From: Achromobacter xylosoxidans | GTDB lineage: Bacteria; Pseudomonadota; Gammaproteobacteria; Burkholderiales; Burkholderiaceae_B | NCBI RefSeq assembly: GCF_014490035.1 | Contig: NZ_CP061008.1 | Span: 2,604,001 to 2,668,000, forward strand | Length of the DNA: 64,000 nt | Direction: 5' to 3' | Shown: positions 1 to 8,432 of the stretch, piece by piece | Layout of the letters: every line of letters begins with the position of its first letter | Position numbering within the stretch: position 1 is the stretch's first letter | The notes under the pieces: model-generated | Told to the model about the DNA's origin: nothing | Seen by the model: the letters and a program-made list of their open reading frames with translations, nothing else | Databases searched by the model: none | Position numbers and translations under genes: made by a program

Positions 1-1
1 C

Positions 2-673
2 ATCGTGGACACCGTGCTGTATTTCGAGGGCGACACGCACTCCTCGTTCCGCCTGGTGCGCGCCTTCAAGAACCGTTTCGGCGCGGTCAATGAACTGGGC
101 GTCTTCGCCATGACGGACCGCGGGCTGCGCGGCGTGGCCAATCCCTCCGCGCTGTTCCTGTCGCAGCATGAACAGCAGGTCGCGGGATCCTGCGTGATGG
201 CCACGCAGGAAGGCACGCGTCCGCTATTGGTGGAGATCCAGGCGCTGGTGGATAGTTCGCACGCGCCCAACCCGCGCCGGCTCACAGTCGGCCTGGAAGG
301 CAACCGCCTGGCGATGCTGTTGGCGGTGCTGCACCGGCATGCCGGCGTTTCCACCTTTGACCAGGACGTGTTCGTCAACGCGGTGGGCGGCGTGCGCATC
401 ACGGAACCCGCGGCCGACCTGCCGGTGCTGCTGGCCATCATGTCCTCGCTGCGCGACAAGCCGCTGCCGCGCGGCCTGATCGCTTTCGGCGAAGTCGGCC
501 TGGCGGGTGAGATCCGGCCCGCGCCGCGCGGACAGGAACGCTTGCGCGAAGCGGCCAAGCTGGGCTTTTCGATCGCGCTGATCCCCAAGGCCAACGCGCC
601 GCGCCAGCCCATCGAAGGGCTGGAGATCTGGGCGGTGGACCGGCTGGACGCCGCGCTGGACAAGTTGCGCTGA
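2..673 (+). CDS. radA: DNA repair protein RadA, C-terminal part (5' end outside window)
   Basis: Open from the left edge; the codon before the first possible GTG reads Ile and the text IVDTVLYFEGD is internal RadA sequence, so the true start lies upstream of the window. RadA (Sms) is a RecA-like ATPase that promotes branch migration of recombination intermediates. Visible are the RadA-specific KNRFG motif near the left edge and the Lon-protease-like C-terminal domain with GLEGNRLAMLLAVL and LPVLLAIMSS. The N-terminal zinc finger and Walker A are not in the window. It ends with TGA at 671-673. The next gene, an exporter, is 84 bases downstream and probably unrelated in function. Confidence 0.93.
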   Translation: MVDTVLYFEGDTHSSFRLVRAFKNRFGAVNELGVFAMTDRGLRGVANPSALFLSQHEQQVAGSCVMATQEGTRPLLVEIQALVDSSHAPNPRRLTVGLEGNRLAMLLAVLHRHAGVSTFDQDVFVNAVGGVRITEPAADLPVLLAIMSSLRDKPLPRGLIAFGEVGLAGEIRPAPRGQERLREAAKLGFSIALIPKANAPRQPIEGLEIWAVDRLDAALDKLR

Positions 674-757
674 CGCCCACAGCGGCGGTCGGCGGCGGTT
701 TCATATCGGTATTCTGATTGCCCGGCCTGCAACCGGCCGGGCCTGCTGGAGCAAGAA

Positions 758-1537
758 GTGAGTCTGTTAGTTATCGCCGCGTGCCTGGCCGCGGGCGGCC
801 TGATCGGTTTCATGGGCGGCGTGCTGGGCATCGGGGGCGGCCTGATCGCGATTCCCGCGCTGGTGCTGTTGATGGGCATGTCGCAGCAGTTGGCGCAGGG
901 CACGGCGCTCATCATGGTCCTGCCCACCATCATGATGGCGGTGCGCAAGTACAACCAGCAGACCCGCATCGACAAGCGCGTGGCGCTGGCGGGCGCGGCC
1001 GGGGCCGTGGTGTTCACCTGGGTCGGCGCGCAACTGGCGCTAGGCATAGATTCCGGCATCCTGCGCCGCAGCTTCGCCGTTTTCCTTTTCTTCATTGCGC
1101 TGTTCTACGTGTGGCAGACCTGGCGCGCATCGCGTCCCGCTGCGGCGCGCAAGCCGGCGGCCAAGGGTGCGCCGCCCGTCTTCACGCCGCGCCGCGCCAG
1201 CGTGCTGGGCATCCTGTGCGGCACGCTGGGCGGCTTCTTCGGCGTGGGCGGCGCGGTGCTGGCCGTGCCCATCATCACGTCCGTGTTCAGGTTGCCGCAG
1301 ACCACCGCGCAAGCGCTGGCGCTGAGCATGGTGATTCCGGGCTCTTTCATCGCGTTGATCACCTACTCCTGGGCGGGACAGGCCGATTGGCTGGTTGGCG
1401 CGCCGCTGGCGATAGGCAGCCTGCTGTTCGTGCCGGTGGGCGTGAAGCTCGCGTACCGTCTGCCTGAACGCAAGCTGAGAGCCTGCTTCGCATTGATGCT
1501 GTTCGCCACCGTGGCCTTGCTGGCATTCGAGAGCTGA
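758..1537 (+). CDS. TauE/SafE-family membrane transporter
   Basis: A 259-residue polytopic inner-membrane protein of the TauE/SafE (DUF81) family, whose members export sulfite, sulfoacetate or related small anions. The two half-repeats are clear: GGVLGIGGGLIAIPAL near residue 20 and GGFFGVGGAVLAVPII near residue 155, each followed by a run of hydrophobic segments (about eight in total) with a basic linker rich in Arg, Lys and Ala around residues 120-145. GTG at 758 is chosen because the first membrane segment begins directly after it. Family is certain; substrate cannot be read from sequence, and no sulfonate catabolism genes are adjacent. Confidence 0.85.
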   Translation: MSLLVIAACLAAGGLIGFMGGVLGIGGGLIAIPALVLLMGMSQQLAQGTALIMVLPTIMMAVRKYNQQTRIDKRVALAGAAGAVVFTWVGAQLALGIDSGILRRSFAVFLFFIALFYVWQTWRASRPAAARKPAAKGAPPVFTPRRASVLGILCGTLGGFFGVGGAVLAVPIITSVFRLPQTTAQALALSMVIPGSFIALITYSWAGQADWLVGAPLAIGSLLFVPVGVKLAYRLPERKLRACFALMLFATVALLAFES

Positions 1538-1661
1538 ACCGCCCGCACAATATTTCGAAGCGTTAGCGACCGAAATTTTCTGGTTCCGCGCTGAACCTTC
1601 TGGATGGGCCCGGTTCAAACGGGAACGGGTAAAGCGGCGATGTTGCCGCCCCGTGTCGAAT

Positions 1662-1680
1662 AAAGGACCTCGGTCCTTTT
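1662..1680 (+). terminator. Terminator-like hairpin in front of the small secreted protein gene
   Basis: AAAGGACC and GGTCCTTT form a perfect 8-bp stem with a 2-base loop, followed by a short T run. It lies 125 bases after the TauE-family gene and 19 bases before the start of the 79-residue protein. It may end transcripts from upstream or act as a leader hairpin for the small gene. Confidence 0.5.
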
Positions 1681-1699
1681 ACATTCAGGAGTTCATGAA

Positions 1700-1939
1700 A
1701 TGACGACTCACTCCCGTATTGCTGCGTTCCTATCCACCTCGGCCTTGTGCCTCGGTCTTGCTGCCGCGCCTTCGGCGTTTGCGGCGGGCGCCGATGCCAC
1801 GTCCAAGACGGGTGAAACCAAGACCCAGGCGCAGCATAAGCATCACAAATCCGAGAAGACCTCCGCCAAGCCGGCGGCGGCCAAATCGGGCGGGGCCGCG
1901 AAGACGGATCATTCCGGCGCTGCGGCACCAGCGAAGTAA
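1700..1939 (+). CDS. Small secreted Lys/Ala/His-rich protein of unknown function
   Basis: A 79-residue protein with a good Sec signal peptide: hydrophobic core LSTSALCLGLAAAPSAF, cleavage likely after AFA near residue 28. The mature part is about 50 residues, almost only Ala, Lys, Ser, Thr, Gly and His, with the cluster HKHHK, no cysteine and no predicted fold. Such basic low-complexity secreted peptides recur in beta-proteobacteria, but I do not recognise a named family. AGGAG at 1687-1691 supports the start; an out-of-frame ATG at 1695 opens a two-codon frame (ATGAAATGA) overlapping the true start, which could be a minimal upstream reading frame. A strong terminator follows at 2013-2046. 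Confidence 0.6.
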   Translation: MTTHSRIAAFLSTSALCLGLAAAPSAFAAGADATSKTGETKTQAQHKHHKSEKTSAKPAAAKSGGAAKTDHSGAAAPAK

Positions 1940-2012
1940 GCACTGAGGGCCTTGCGGCCTGGTAGTTCCTTTGCGCAAACGACTTCCGATTCCCGCGGGG
2001 GCCGGAAAGTCG

Positions 2013-2046
2013 AAAGCCTCTCGGTATGGGCGCCGAGAGGCTTTTT
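2013..2046. terminator. Bidirectional intrinsic terminator
   Basis: A perfect 12-bp stem AAAGCCTCTCGG / CCGAGAGGCTTT with an 8-base loop, ending in T on both strands. It lies between the small secreted protein gene (plus) and the 2-hydroxyacid dehydrogenase gene (minus), and fits as the end of both units. Confidence 0.88.
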
Positions 2047-2086
2047 CATGGGCGCGCCGCGGCCAGGGCCGCAGCGCAGAGCGGGC

Positions 2087-3043
2087 TTATTCCGCCGGGG
2101 TGATTACGCGGCCGGTCTCGAAGAACGCCTGCAGGTTTTCCAGCATCAGGTTCTCCATGGCCAAGCGGGTTTCCAGCGTGGCGCTGCCGATGTGCGGCAG
2201 CAGCACCGCGCGATCGGTCTTGAGCAGCGCTTCGGGTACCTTGGGCTCGTGTTCGAACACGTCGAGCGCGGCGCAGCCCAGCTTGCCGGCTTCCAGTGCG
2301 GCGACCAGCGCGGTCTCGTCGATGACGGGGCCGCGCGCGATGTTGACGATGATGCCCGTGGGGCCCAGCGCTTCCAGCACTTCGCGGTTGACCAGATGGC
2401 GCGTGCTGGGTCCGCCGACGGTGGCCACGATGAGGAAGTCCGCCCACTTGGCCAGGTCGGTGAGCGAGGCCTCGTAGCCGTATTCCACGTCATCGCGCTT
2501 GCGGCGGTTGTGATAGCGCACGTCCATGTCGAAGCCCATGCCGCGGCGGGCGATGGCTTCGCCGATGCGGCCCAGGCCGACGATGCCCAGCTTCTTGCCG
2601 CTGACGCGCTGGCCTAGCGGAATGCCGCCGTGCACCTGGCCCCACTGGCCTGCGCGCACGAAGCGCTCGCCCTGGCCCATGTGGCGCGCGCCGGCGATCA
2701 ATAGGCCCCATGCCAGATCGGCGACGCAATCGGTCAGCACGTCAGGCGTGTTGCTGACCTGCACGCCGCGCTGCTTGGCGGCCTGCACGTCGATGGTCTC
2801 GTAGCCCACGCCCCAGCTGCAGATGGCCTTCAGGTCGGGCAGGGCGTTGATGAGTTCGGCGTTGGCGCCATAGGTGGCGGACGTGACGACGGCGGTGACG
2901 CCCTTGCCATGCTCGGCCAGCGCCGCCTTGCGGTCCGGGTACTTCCATAGTTCGACGACGTCGTAGCGATCGGCGAGCGTCTTGTTGGCGTAGGGGGAAC
3001 CGGCCAGCGAGCCGACCTGGATGATGCGATGCTTGGTGGTCAT
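2087..3043 (-). CDS. D-isomer-specific 2-hydroxyacid dehydrogenase (glyoxylate/hydroxypyruvate reductase-like)
   Basis: A 318-residue NAD(P)-dependent cytoplasmic enzyme that interconverts 2-oxoacids and D-2-hydroxyacids. The Rossmann motif GLGRIG is at residues 156-161. The catalytic Arg (VNIARGP, R237), Glu (DVFEHEP, E266) and His (LLPHIGSAT, H284) are all present. The NRRKR stretch (179-183) after the second Rossmann strand is basic, which favours NADP over NAD, as in the GhrB/GRHPR group. It is the last gene of the minus-strand arm behind two Bug receptor genes and ahead of the terminator at 2013-2046, so it probably acts on the imported acid or on an intermediate of the divergent pathway. 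No strong Shine-Dalgarno is seen. The exact substrate is unknown. Confidence 0.87.
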   Translation of the reverse strand: MTTKHRIIQVGSLAGSPYANKTLADRYDVVELWKYPDRKAALAEHGKGVTAVVTSATYGANAELINALPDLKAICSWGVGYETIDVQAAKQRGVQVSNTPDVLTDCVADLAWGLLIAGARHMGQGERFVRAGQWGQVHGGIPLGQRVSGKKLGIVGLGRIGEAIARRGMGFDMDVRYHNRRKRDDVEYGYEASLTDLAKWADFLIVATVGGPSTRHLVNREVLEALGPTGIIVNIARGPVIDETALVAALEAGKLGCAALDVFEHEPKVPEALLKTDRAVLLPHIGSATLETRLAMENLMLENLQAFFETGRVITPAE

Positions 3044-3146
3044 GTTGTCGTACAGGTGGGTGGCAAAACGTTGATGCTACTTGATCCGGCCTTGATGCAG
3101 GCTGACAGGATGCCCGCCAGGGGCATCCCGCGTCCTGATCGCGGCC

Positions 3147-4133
3147 TTACTCGAGCTGGATGTTGGCTTTCTGGATGACGTCCTTCCAGCGCTTGACCTC
3201 GGCCTGCTGGAACGCCGTGAACTGCTGCGGCGTGTTGGCCACGACCTCGAAGCCCAGGCCCTGCAGGGTCTTTTCGGTCTGGGGATCGCGCAGCGCGGTC
3301 TGCAAGGCCTTGGACAGTTGCTGGACGACGGGCGCGGGCGTGCCCTTGGGCACGGCAAAGCCTTGCCAGGAGTACACCACCATGTCCTTGATGCCGGCTT
3401 CGGCCAGCGTGGGGACGTCCGGCAGGTCGGCGGCGCGCGCGTCGCCGGTGATGGCCAGCGCCTTGAGCTTGCCGGCCTTGATGTGGGTCTGGACCGCGCC
3501 CAGGTTCTGGAACGATACGTTGACCTGCCCGCCGATCAGGTCGGCGATGGCCGCGCCGCCGCCGCGGTAGGGCACGTCCACGCCCGTGCTCTGGGTGCGC
3601 TGGCGGAACAGCACGGCGGACAGATGGTCCGAAGAACCCGTGCCCGACGAGGCATAGGACACCTTGCCCGGATTTTTCTTCGCGTATTCGATCAGCTCGG
3701 CGACGGTGCTGGCCGGAAACGCGGGCGCGGCCACCAGCACGTTGGGATTGCGCACGGCTTGCGTCAGGTACTCGAAGTCCTTGCTGGGGTTGTACGACAG
3801 GTTTTTGTAGAGCGCCTCGTTGATGGCGAAGGTGCCGATGGAGCCGACCATCATGGTGTAGCCGTCGGGCGTGGAGCGGGCCAGCGCCTGCGCGCCGATG
3901 GCGCTGTTGGCGCCGGGCTTGTTCTCGACCACGAAGGTCTGCCCCAGGATTTTCGTCAGCCCCGGCGTGACCGAGCGCGCGGTGATGTCGGAGGAGCCGC
4001 CCGGCACGAAGGGCACGATCATCGTCACGGGTTTGTCGGGATAGCCGGCAGCCTGCGCCGCGGGCATCCCGGGCAGCACGGCGCCTGCGGCGACGGCGGC
4101 TGCGACGGCCGCGGCGCTCATCAGTTTGTTCAT
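3147..4133 (-). CDS. Bug-family tripartite tricarboxylate transporter receptor
   Basis: A 328-residue periplasmic solute-binding protein (TctC/Bug family). Reading could begin further upstream, but ATG at 4133 is chosen because AGGAGA lies just before it and the signal peptide (MNKLMSAAAVAAAVAAGAVL, cleavage after AQA) starts there. Family marks are YPDKPVTMIVPFVPGGSSD at the mature N-terminus, the PDGYT segment and the VPYRGGG segment. Bug proteins bind carboxylates, amides or nicotinate-like ligands; ligand cannot be told from sequence. It lies 74 bases after another Bug gene and 103 bases before the dehydrogenase gene. No membrane component (TctA/TctB) is in the window. Confidence 0.9.
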   Translation of the reverse strand: MNKLMSAAAVAAAVAAGAVLPGMPAAQAAGYPDKPVTMIVPFVPGGSSDITARSVTPGLTKILGQTFVVENKPGANSAIGAQALARSTPDGYTMMVGSIGTFAINEALYKNLSYNPSKDFEYLTQAVRNPNVLVAAPAFPASTVAELIEYAKKNPGKVSYASSGTGSSDHLSAVLFRQRTQSTGVDVPYRGGGAAIADLIGGQVNVSFQNLGAVQTHIKAGKLKALAITGDARAADLPDVPTLAEAGIKDMVVYSWQGFAVPKGTPAPVVQQLSKALQTALRDPQTEKTLQGLGFEVVANTPQQFTAFQQAEVKRWKDVIQKANIQLE

Positions 4134-4207
4134 GGTGTCTCCTGGTTCGCGTGCTGATGAAGAGCCCGCCGCCCACGCGTTGCGGACGGGCCCGGATCGG
4201 CTTGAGG

Positions 4208-5221
4208 TCAGTCGACCTTGGCGCCGGATTTCTTCACGACCTCCGCCCACTTGACGGATTCCTGCGCCATGAACTGTTTGAACTGGGCCGGGGTGTTGCC
4301 GGATGGGGTGGCGCCCTGCGCCTGCAGCTGCGCGCGCACGGATTCCAGCTTGAGGGCGGCGGCCACGTCGCGCTGGATCTTGTCGACCACAGCCTGCGGC
4401 GTGCCGGCCGGCGCCAGCAGGCCGAACCAGCTGGACGCCTCATAGCCTTGCACGCCGGCCTCCGCCATGGTGGGGACGTCGGGCAGGGCGGGCGAGCGCT
4501 GGGCAGTCGTGACGGCCAGCGGGCGCAGCTTGGCGCTCTTGAGGAACCCCATGGAGGACGGCAGGTTGTCGAAGATCAGGTCGGCGGAACCGGCCATCAC
4601 GTCGGTCAGCGCGGGGCTGCTGCCCTTGTAGGGCACGTGGGTCATGCGCGTGCCCGTCATGTTCTGGAACAGCTCTCCCGACAGGTGCGTGGAAGTGCCA
4701 TTGCCGGTGGACGCCATGTTGACGCTGCCCGGGTTGGCCTTGAGGTACTTGATCAGGTCGGCCACCGTGCGGATGCCGTGCTTGTCGGCAAACGCAGGGT
4801 TGAGCTCCAGGATGTTGGGCACGGGGATCACCAGCGTCACCGGCACAAAGTCCTTGACCGGGTCATAGGGCAGCTTGGCATAGACCGACTGGTTGATCGC
4901 GTGCGTGCTGACGGTGCCCATCAGCAGCGTGTAGCCGTCCGGCGCGGCCCGCGCGGCCTCGGCCGTGCCGACGTTGCCGCCTGCGCCTGCCTTGTTGTCC
5001 ACCACCACGGCCTTGTTCCAGGTCTTGCCGAGTTCGGCGGCGACGATGCGGGCCGCGATGTCGGTGGTGCCGCCGGCCGGGAAGGGCACGATGATCTTGA
5101 CGTCTCGTTCGGGGTAGTCTGCCCGCGCCGGCGCGGCCGGCGACAGGAAGGCGGCCGCCGCCAGGGCGGCGGTGCAAAGAACGGCCAAGGCGGACCGGCC
5201 TCGCGCAGGGGCTGCATGCAT
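4208..5221 (-). CDS. Bug-family tripartite tricarboxylate transporter receptor
   Basis: A 337-residue periplasmic binding protein with signal peptide ([19 protein letters not shown], cleavage near ARA), then [28 protein letters not shown] and [10 protein letters not shown], all Bug hallmarks. ATG at 5221 is preceded by GAGGAGA; the 63 codons that stay open upstream have no family similarity. It is the first gene of the minus-strand arm, with a promoter candidate at 5358-5386. It is clearly different in sequence from the next Bug gene, so the pair may bind different ligands or be one functional and one regulatory receptor (inference). Confidence 0.9.
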   Translation of the reverse strand: MHAAPARGRSALAVLCTAALAAAAFLSPAAPARADYPERDVKIIVPFPAGGTTDIAARIVAAELGKTWNKAVVVDNKAGAGGNVGTAEAARAAPDGYTLLMGTVSTHAINQSVYAKLPYDPVKDFVPVTLVIPVPNILELNPAFADKHGIRTVADLIKYLKANPGSVNMASTGNGTSTHLSGELFQNMTGTRMTHVPYKGSSPALTDVMAGSADLIFDNLPSSMGFLKSAKLRPLAVTTAQRSPALPDVPTMAEAGVQGYEASSWFGLLAPAGTPQAVVDKIQRDVAAALKLESVRAQLQAQGATPSGNTPAQFKQFMAQESVKWAEVVKKSGAKVD

Positions 5222-5357
5222 GGAATTCGTCTCCTCGGTGTGCGCGTGGCCGCGCATCGTTTCTGGGGGTATTCCGCCCCTGGCATGGCCCGAGGCTTTG
5301 AAGCCGCATGGCCCCCCGCGGCGCCCTGCGTTTTGCTGCCTGACTACTTGTAAAACA

Positions 5358-5386
5358 AATATATGTATTGAGCTTGTGCTTGTCAA
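5358..5386 (-). promoter_or_regulatory. Sigma70 promoter candidate for the Bug/Bug/dehydrogenase operon
   Basis: On the minus strand TTGACA (5386-5381), a 17-base spacer and TATATT (5363-5358). It sits in the only AT-rich stretch between the divergent arms and would give a leader of about 130 bases. Confidence 0.65.
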
Positions 5387-5398
5387 CCAAGTATACTT
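5368..5398 (+). promoter_or_regulatory. Sigma70 promoter candidate for the plus-strand catabolic operon, with a 10-bp palindrome
   Basis: TTGAGC (5368-5373), an 18-base spacer and TATACT (5392-5397). The -10 overlaps the perfect palindrome AAGTATACTT (5389-5398), a GTATAC-centred dyad of the type bound by FCD-class GntR repressors. The same palindrome lies just outside the -35 of the minus-strand promoter, so one regulator could control both arms. The obvious candidate is the GntR protein encoded at 6456-7229. Confidence 0.55.
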
Positions 5399-5445
5399 TT
5401 TCGAACCCACACACCCGATAGCAGGATCAGCCAGGAGCCCCGCCC

Positions 5446-6375
5446 ATGAAAACCTCCCCGGTCACCGCGCAGGACTTGCAGCGTTCGGTCATCGCCGTGC
5501 CGCCGCTGGCGCGCCACGACGATCTTTCCCTGAACGAGGCGGCCAACAAGGCCCTGCTCGGCCATCTGGAAGCGGGCGGCGTGCGCAACGTGATGTATGG
5601 CGGCAACGCCAACTTCTACAACGTGGGCGTGGGCGAATACGCGCGCATCGTCGATATGCTGGCCGGGCTGGCAGGCGCGGATACGTGGATCCTGCCTTCC
5701 GTGGGGCCCGACTACGGCAAGATGATGGACCAGGCGGCGATCCTGCGTACGCGCGCGTTTCCCACGGCCATGCTGCTGCCCATGTCCTTTCCCTATACGG
5801 ACGCGGGCCTGGCAGAAGGCGTGCGCCGCTTCACGGACGCGCTGGGCAAGCCCGCGGTGATCTACATCAAGTCGTCCGGCTACCTGGCGCTGGAAAGCGC
5901 CGCGCGCCTGATCGAAGAGGGCCGCATCGTGGCGTTCAAGTACGCCGTCGTGCGCGACGATCCGTCGCAGGACGCCTATCTGTCGTCGCTGCTGCAGGCG
6001 GTGGATGCGCGCTGGATCGTCAGCGGCATCGGCGAACGCCCGGCCATCGTGCACTACCGCGATTTCGGCCTGAAGAGCTTCACCTCCGGCTCGGTCTGCG
6101 TGGCGCCGCGCGGCTCGATGCGCCTGTTGCATCTGCTGCGCGACGGCCGCTATGACGAAGCCGAGGCCGTGCGTCAACAGTACCTGGGCCTGGAGGACTG
6201 CCGCGACAGCATCAGTCCCATCCGCGTGCTGCACGATGCCGTGACCCTGTCGGGCGTGGCGGACATGGGGCCGATGCTGCCCCTGCTGACCGGCATCTCC
6301 GCCGCCGAGCGCGAGCGCGTGGCGCCGGTGGCGCGCGCCCTGGCGGCCTGGGACCGGGAGGCGGCCGCCGCGTGA
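5446..6375 (+). CDS. Dihydrodipicolinate synthase/N-acetylneuraminate lyase family protein
   Basis: A 309-residue class I (Schiff-base) aldolase or dehydratase. The family Tyr ([11 protein letters not shown]140) and the Schiff-base Lys ([10 protein letters not shown]165) are present, spaced as in DapA (Y133, K161). The usual GTTGE/GSTGE substrate-carboxylate loop is replaced by GGNAN (52-56), so this is not a housekeeping DapA. The family includes 2-keto-3-deoxy sugar acid aldolases and dehydratases, which suits its place beside an IlvD/Edd-type dehydratase. AGGAG precedes the ATG. First gene of the plus-strand arm; the GntR gene follows after 80 bases. Function at substrate level is inference. 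Confidence 0.82.
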   Translation: MKTSPVTAQDLQRSVIAVPPLARHDDLSLNEAANKALLGHLEAGGVRNVMYGGNANFYNVGVGEYARIVDMLAGLAGADTWILPSVGPDYGKMMDQAAILRTRAFPTAMLLPMSFPYTDAGLAEGVRRFTDALGKPAVIYIKSSGYLALESAARLIEEGRIVAFKYAVVRDDPSQDAYLSSLLQAVDARWIVSGIGERPAIVHYRDFGLKSFTSGSVCVAPRGSMRLLHLLRDGRYDEAEAVRQQYLGLEDCRDSISPIRVLHDAVTLSGVADMGPMLPLLTGISAAERERVAPVARALAAWDREAAAA

Positions 6376-6455
6376 GCGCACTGGCGCCGCGCATTGACGG
6401 TACGATGAGCGCTGTCCCGCCATCGCGGGCAGCGCCATAGCATCGAGGAGGTTTC

Positions 6456-7229
6456 GTGGCCCGACCCAAAGCAACACCCGCGCCCGCGCCGCAGGCGCCC
6501 GCCGAACACGATGCCGCGGGCGCGCTGGTGCTCGAACGCGGGCACCGGGTGCGGCTGGCGGATCAGCTGTACGGCCAGATCTTCGAGCAGATCGTCTCCG
6601 GCGGGCTGAACGTGGGCGACAAGCTGCCATCCGAGAACGAAATCTCCGAACGCTTCGGCGTCTCGCGTCCGGTGGTGCGCGAAGCGCTGCTGCGCCTGCG
6701 CGCCGACGGCCTGATCACCGCGCACCAGGGGCTGGGCACCTTTGTCAGCCATGCGCCCGCGCCGCGCCTGAAGACCTTCAACGACGTGCAGAACGTCAGC
6801 GCCTACCTGCGCGCCCAGGAGGTCCGGGTGGCGCTGGAGGGCGACGCCGCGCGCCTGGCGGCGCTGCGCCGCACCGATGAGCAGCTCAGGAAGATCGCGG
6901 ACGCGCACGCGGCCTTCGCCGACAGCCTGGCGCGCGGCCAGGTGTCGGCCGAGGCCGACCTGGCCTTCCATGCCAGCATCGCCGAAGCCAGCGGCAACGA
7001 CTTCTATCTGGGCGTGCTGGAAAGCATCCACGAATCCATCAGCGGCTTCATGCGGCTCACCTTGAACCTGACCCGCACCGGCTCGCGCCAGCGTGCGCAG
7101 CGCGTGGTGGACGAGCATGCCGCGATCCTGGACGCCATTCGCGAACAGGACAGCGAGCGCGCCCGCGTCGCCATGCAGTTCCATCTGGGCCAGGCGCGGC
7201 ACCGGCTGGTGGACCGCGAGCGCGATTGA
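6456..7229 (+). CDS. FadR/FCD-type GntR transcriptional regulator
   Basis: A 257-residue repressor-type regulator. The winged helix-turn-helix spans roughly residues 25-95 (LPSENEISERFGVSRPVVREALLRL, given here in part as SERFGVSRPVVREAL, then TAHQGLGTFV). The C-terminal FCD domain shows the metal-ligand histidine segments LAFHASIAEASGN and VVDEHAAILDAI. It starts with GTG preceded by GAGGAGG. Lying inside the catabolic operon, it probably senses a pathway acid and controls the divergent promoters at 5358-5398, where a GTATAC palindrome is found. The long Ala/Pro-rich N-terminus (about 20 residues) is not part of the family domain. Confidence 0.88.
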   Translation: MARPKATPAPAPQAPAEHDAAGALVLERGHRVRLADQLYGQIFEQIVSGGLNVGDKLPSENEISERFGVSRPVVREALLRLRADGLITAHQGLGTFVSHAPAPRLKTFNDVQNVSAYLRAQEVRVALEGDAARLAALRRTDEQLRKIADAHAAFADSLARGQVSAEADLAFHASIAEASGNDFYLGVLESIHESISGFMRLTLNLTRTGSRQRAQRVVDEHAAILDAIREQDSERARVAMQFHLGQARHRLVDRERD

Positions 7230-7278
7230 TCCCTTCCGTCTGCCCGCTGCGATCGAATCAAAACTACAGGAGACCAGA

Positions 7279-8385
7279 GTGCAAGGGAATATCGCGGTGC
7301 AAGCGCCGGTGGAGCAGGTCCGCGAGCAGATCCTGCAGGTGCTGATGGCCTGGGGCATGGCGCAGGACCTGGCGCACGTCACTGCGGGCCTGATGGCGCG
7401 CACCGACCTGCTGGGCATCGATTCGCACGGCATCTCCATGCTGCCGGCATACGAGGACAAGCTGCGCGCCGGCACCCTGCGGCTGGACGCCAGGCCGCGC
7501 ATCCTGCGCGACGGCGGCGCCAGCGCGCTGATCGACGGCATGGGCGGCCTGGGCTATCCGGTGGCGGCGCAGGCCATGAACCTGGCGGTGGACAAGGCTT
7601 TGGAGCACGGCGTGGGCGCCGTGTCGGTCTGCAATTCGCATCACTTCGGCGCGGCCGGGGTCTATGCGCGCATCGCGGTCGAGCGCGGCGTGGTCGGACT
7701 GGTGACCAGCAGCGCCAACGGCGTCATCATGGTGCCCACGCGCGGCGCCATGCCCATGCTGGGCACCAACCCCATCGCCTTCGGCGCGCCGGCGGCCTAC
7801 AACGAACCCTTTCTGCTGGACATGGCGACCACCACCGTCGCCGCCAACAAGGTCAAGGTCTACGACTTCCTCGACCAGCCGCTGCCGCCGGGCTGGGCGG
7901 TGGACGGGCAGGGCGGCGCGGTCACCGATGCGGCGGCCGCCATGCAATTCATCTTCAAGCATCCCGAGGGCGGCCTGACGCCGCTGGGCGGCACTGCCGC
8001 CATGAGCAGCCACAAGGGCTACGGCCTGGCGATGATGGCGCAGATCCTGGGCGGCACGCTCAGCGGCAGCGCCTTCGCCGCGCGCCGCGCCCCGACCCGC
8101 CGTCCCGGCGACCCCGACGACGTGGGCCATTTCTTCCTGGCCCTGAACCCCGACGCCTTTCGCGCGGCGGGCTCGTTCGAGTCCGACATGGACGACATGA
8201 TCGACGCCATGCACGATACGCCGCCCGCCCATCCGGACGAGCCGGTGCTGGTGGCGGGCGAGCCCGAGGCCGCCGAGCGCGCGCGCCGGCTGCGCGAGGG
8301 CATCCCCATCCCTGTCGCGCTGGCCGAACGCCTGCGCGCCATCTGCGAGCGCGCCGGCACGCCCTATCTGCTGGACGCGGCGTGA
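7279..8385 (+). CDS. Ldh2/malate-L-lactate dehydrogenase family oxidoreductase
   Basis: A 368-residue NAD(P)-dependent dehydrogenase of the YlbC/YiaK/Mdh type, unrelated to Rossmann-fold enzymes. Present are GIDSHG (46-51, catalytic His50), CNSHHFGAAG, LGTNPIAFG, LLDMATTTVA and SSHKGYGLAMM. GTG at 7279 is chosen because AGGAGA lies 5 bases before it; the frame is open further upstream but overlaps the GntR gene. Family members reduce 2-oxoacids such as 2,3-diketo-L-gulonate, ureidoglycolate or delta-1-piperideine-2-carboxylate. In this operon a sugar-derived 2-oxoacid is likely (inference). Confidence 0.87.
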   Translation: MQGNIAVQAPVEQVREQILQVLMAWGMAQDLAHVTAGLMARTDLLGIDSHGISMLPAYEDKLRAGTLRLDARPRILRDGGASALIDGMGGLGYPVAAQAMNLAVDKALEHGVGAVSVCNSHHFGAAGVYARIAVERGVVGLVTSSANGVIMVPTRGAMPMLGTNPIAFGAPAAYNEPFLLDMATTTVAANKVKVYDFLDQPLPPGWAVDGQGGAVTDAAAAMQFIFKHPEGGLTPLGGTAAMSSHKGYGLAMMAQILGGTLSGSAFAARRAPTRRPGDPDDVGHFFLALNPDAFRAAGSFESDMDDMIDAMHDTPPAHPDEPVLVAGEPEAAERARRLREGIPIPVALAERLRAICERAGTPYLLDAA

Positions 8386-8432
8386 TCCCGTTTTCCCTAT
8401 AAACCCTTGCCCAAGAGCACAGGAACAGAGAC

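Noticed and set aside
758..1467. Alternative plus-strand frame over the TauE-family gene
   Set aside because: Its product is Arg/Gly/His-rich and lacks membrane segments, whereas the chosen frame gives a clean two-repeat membrane protein.
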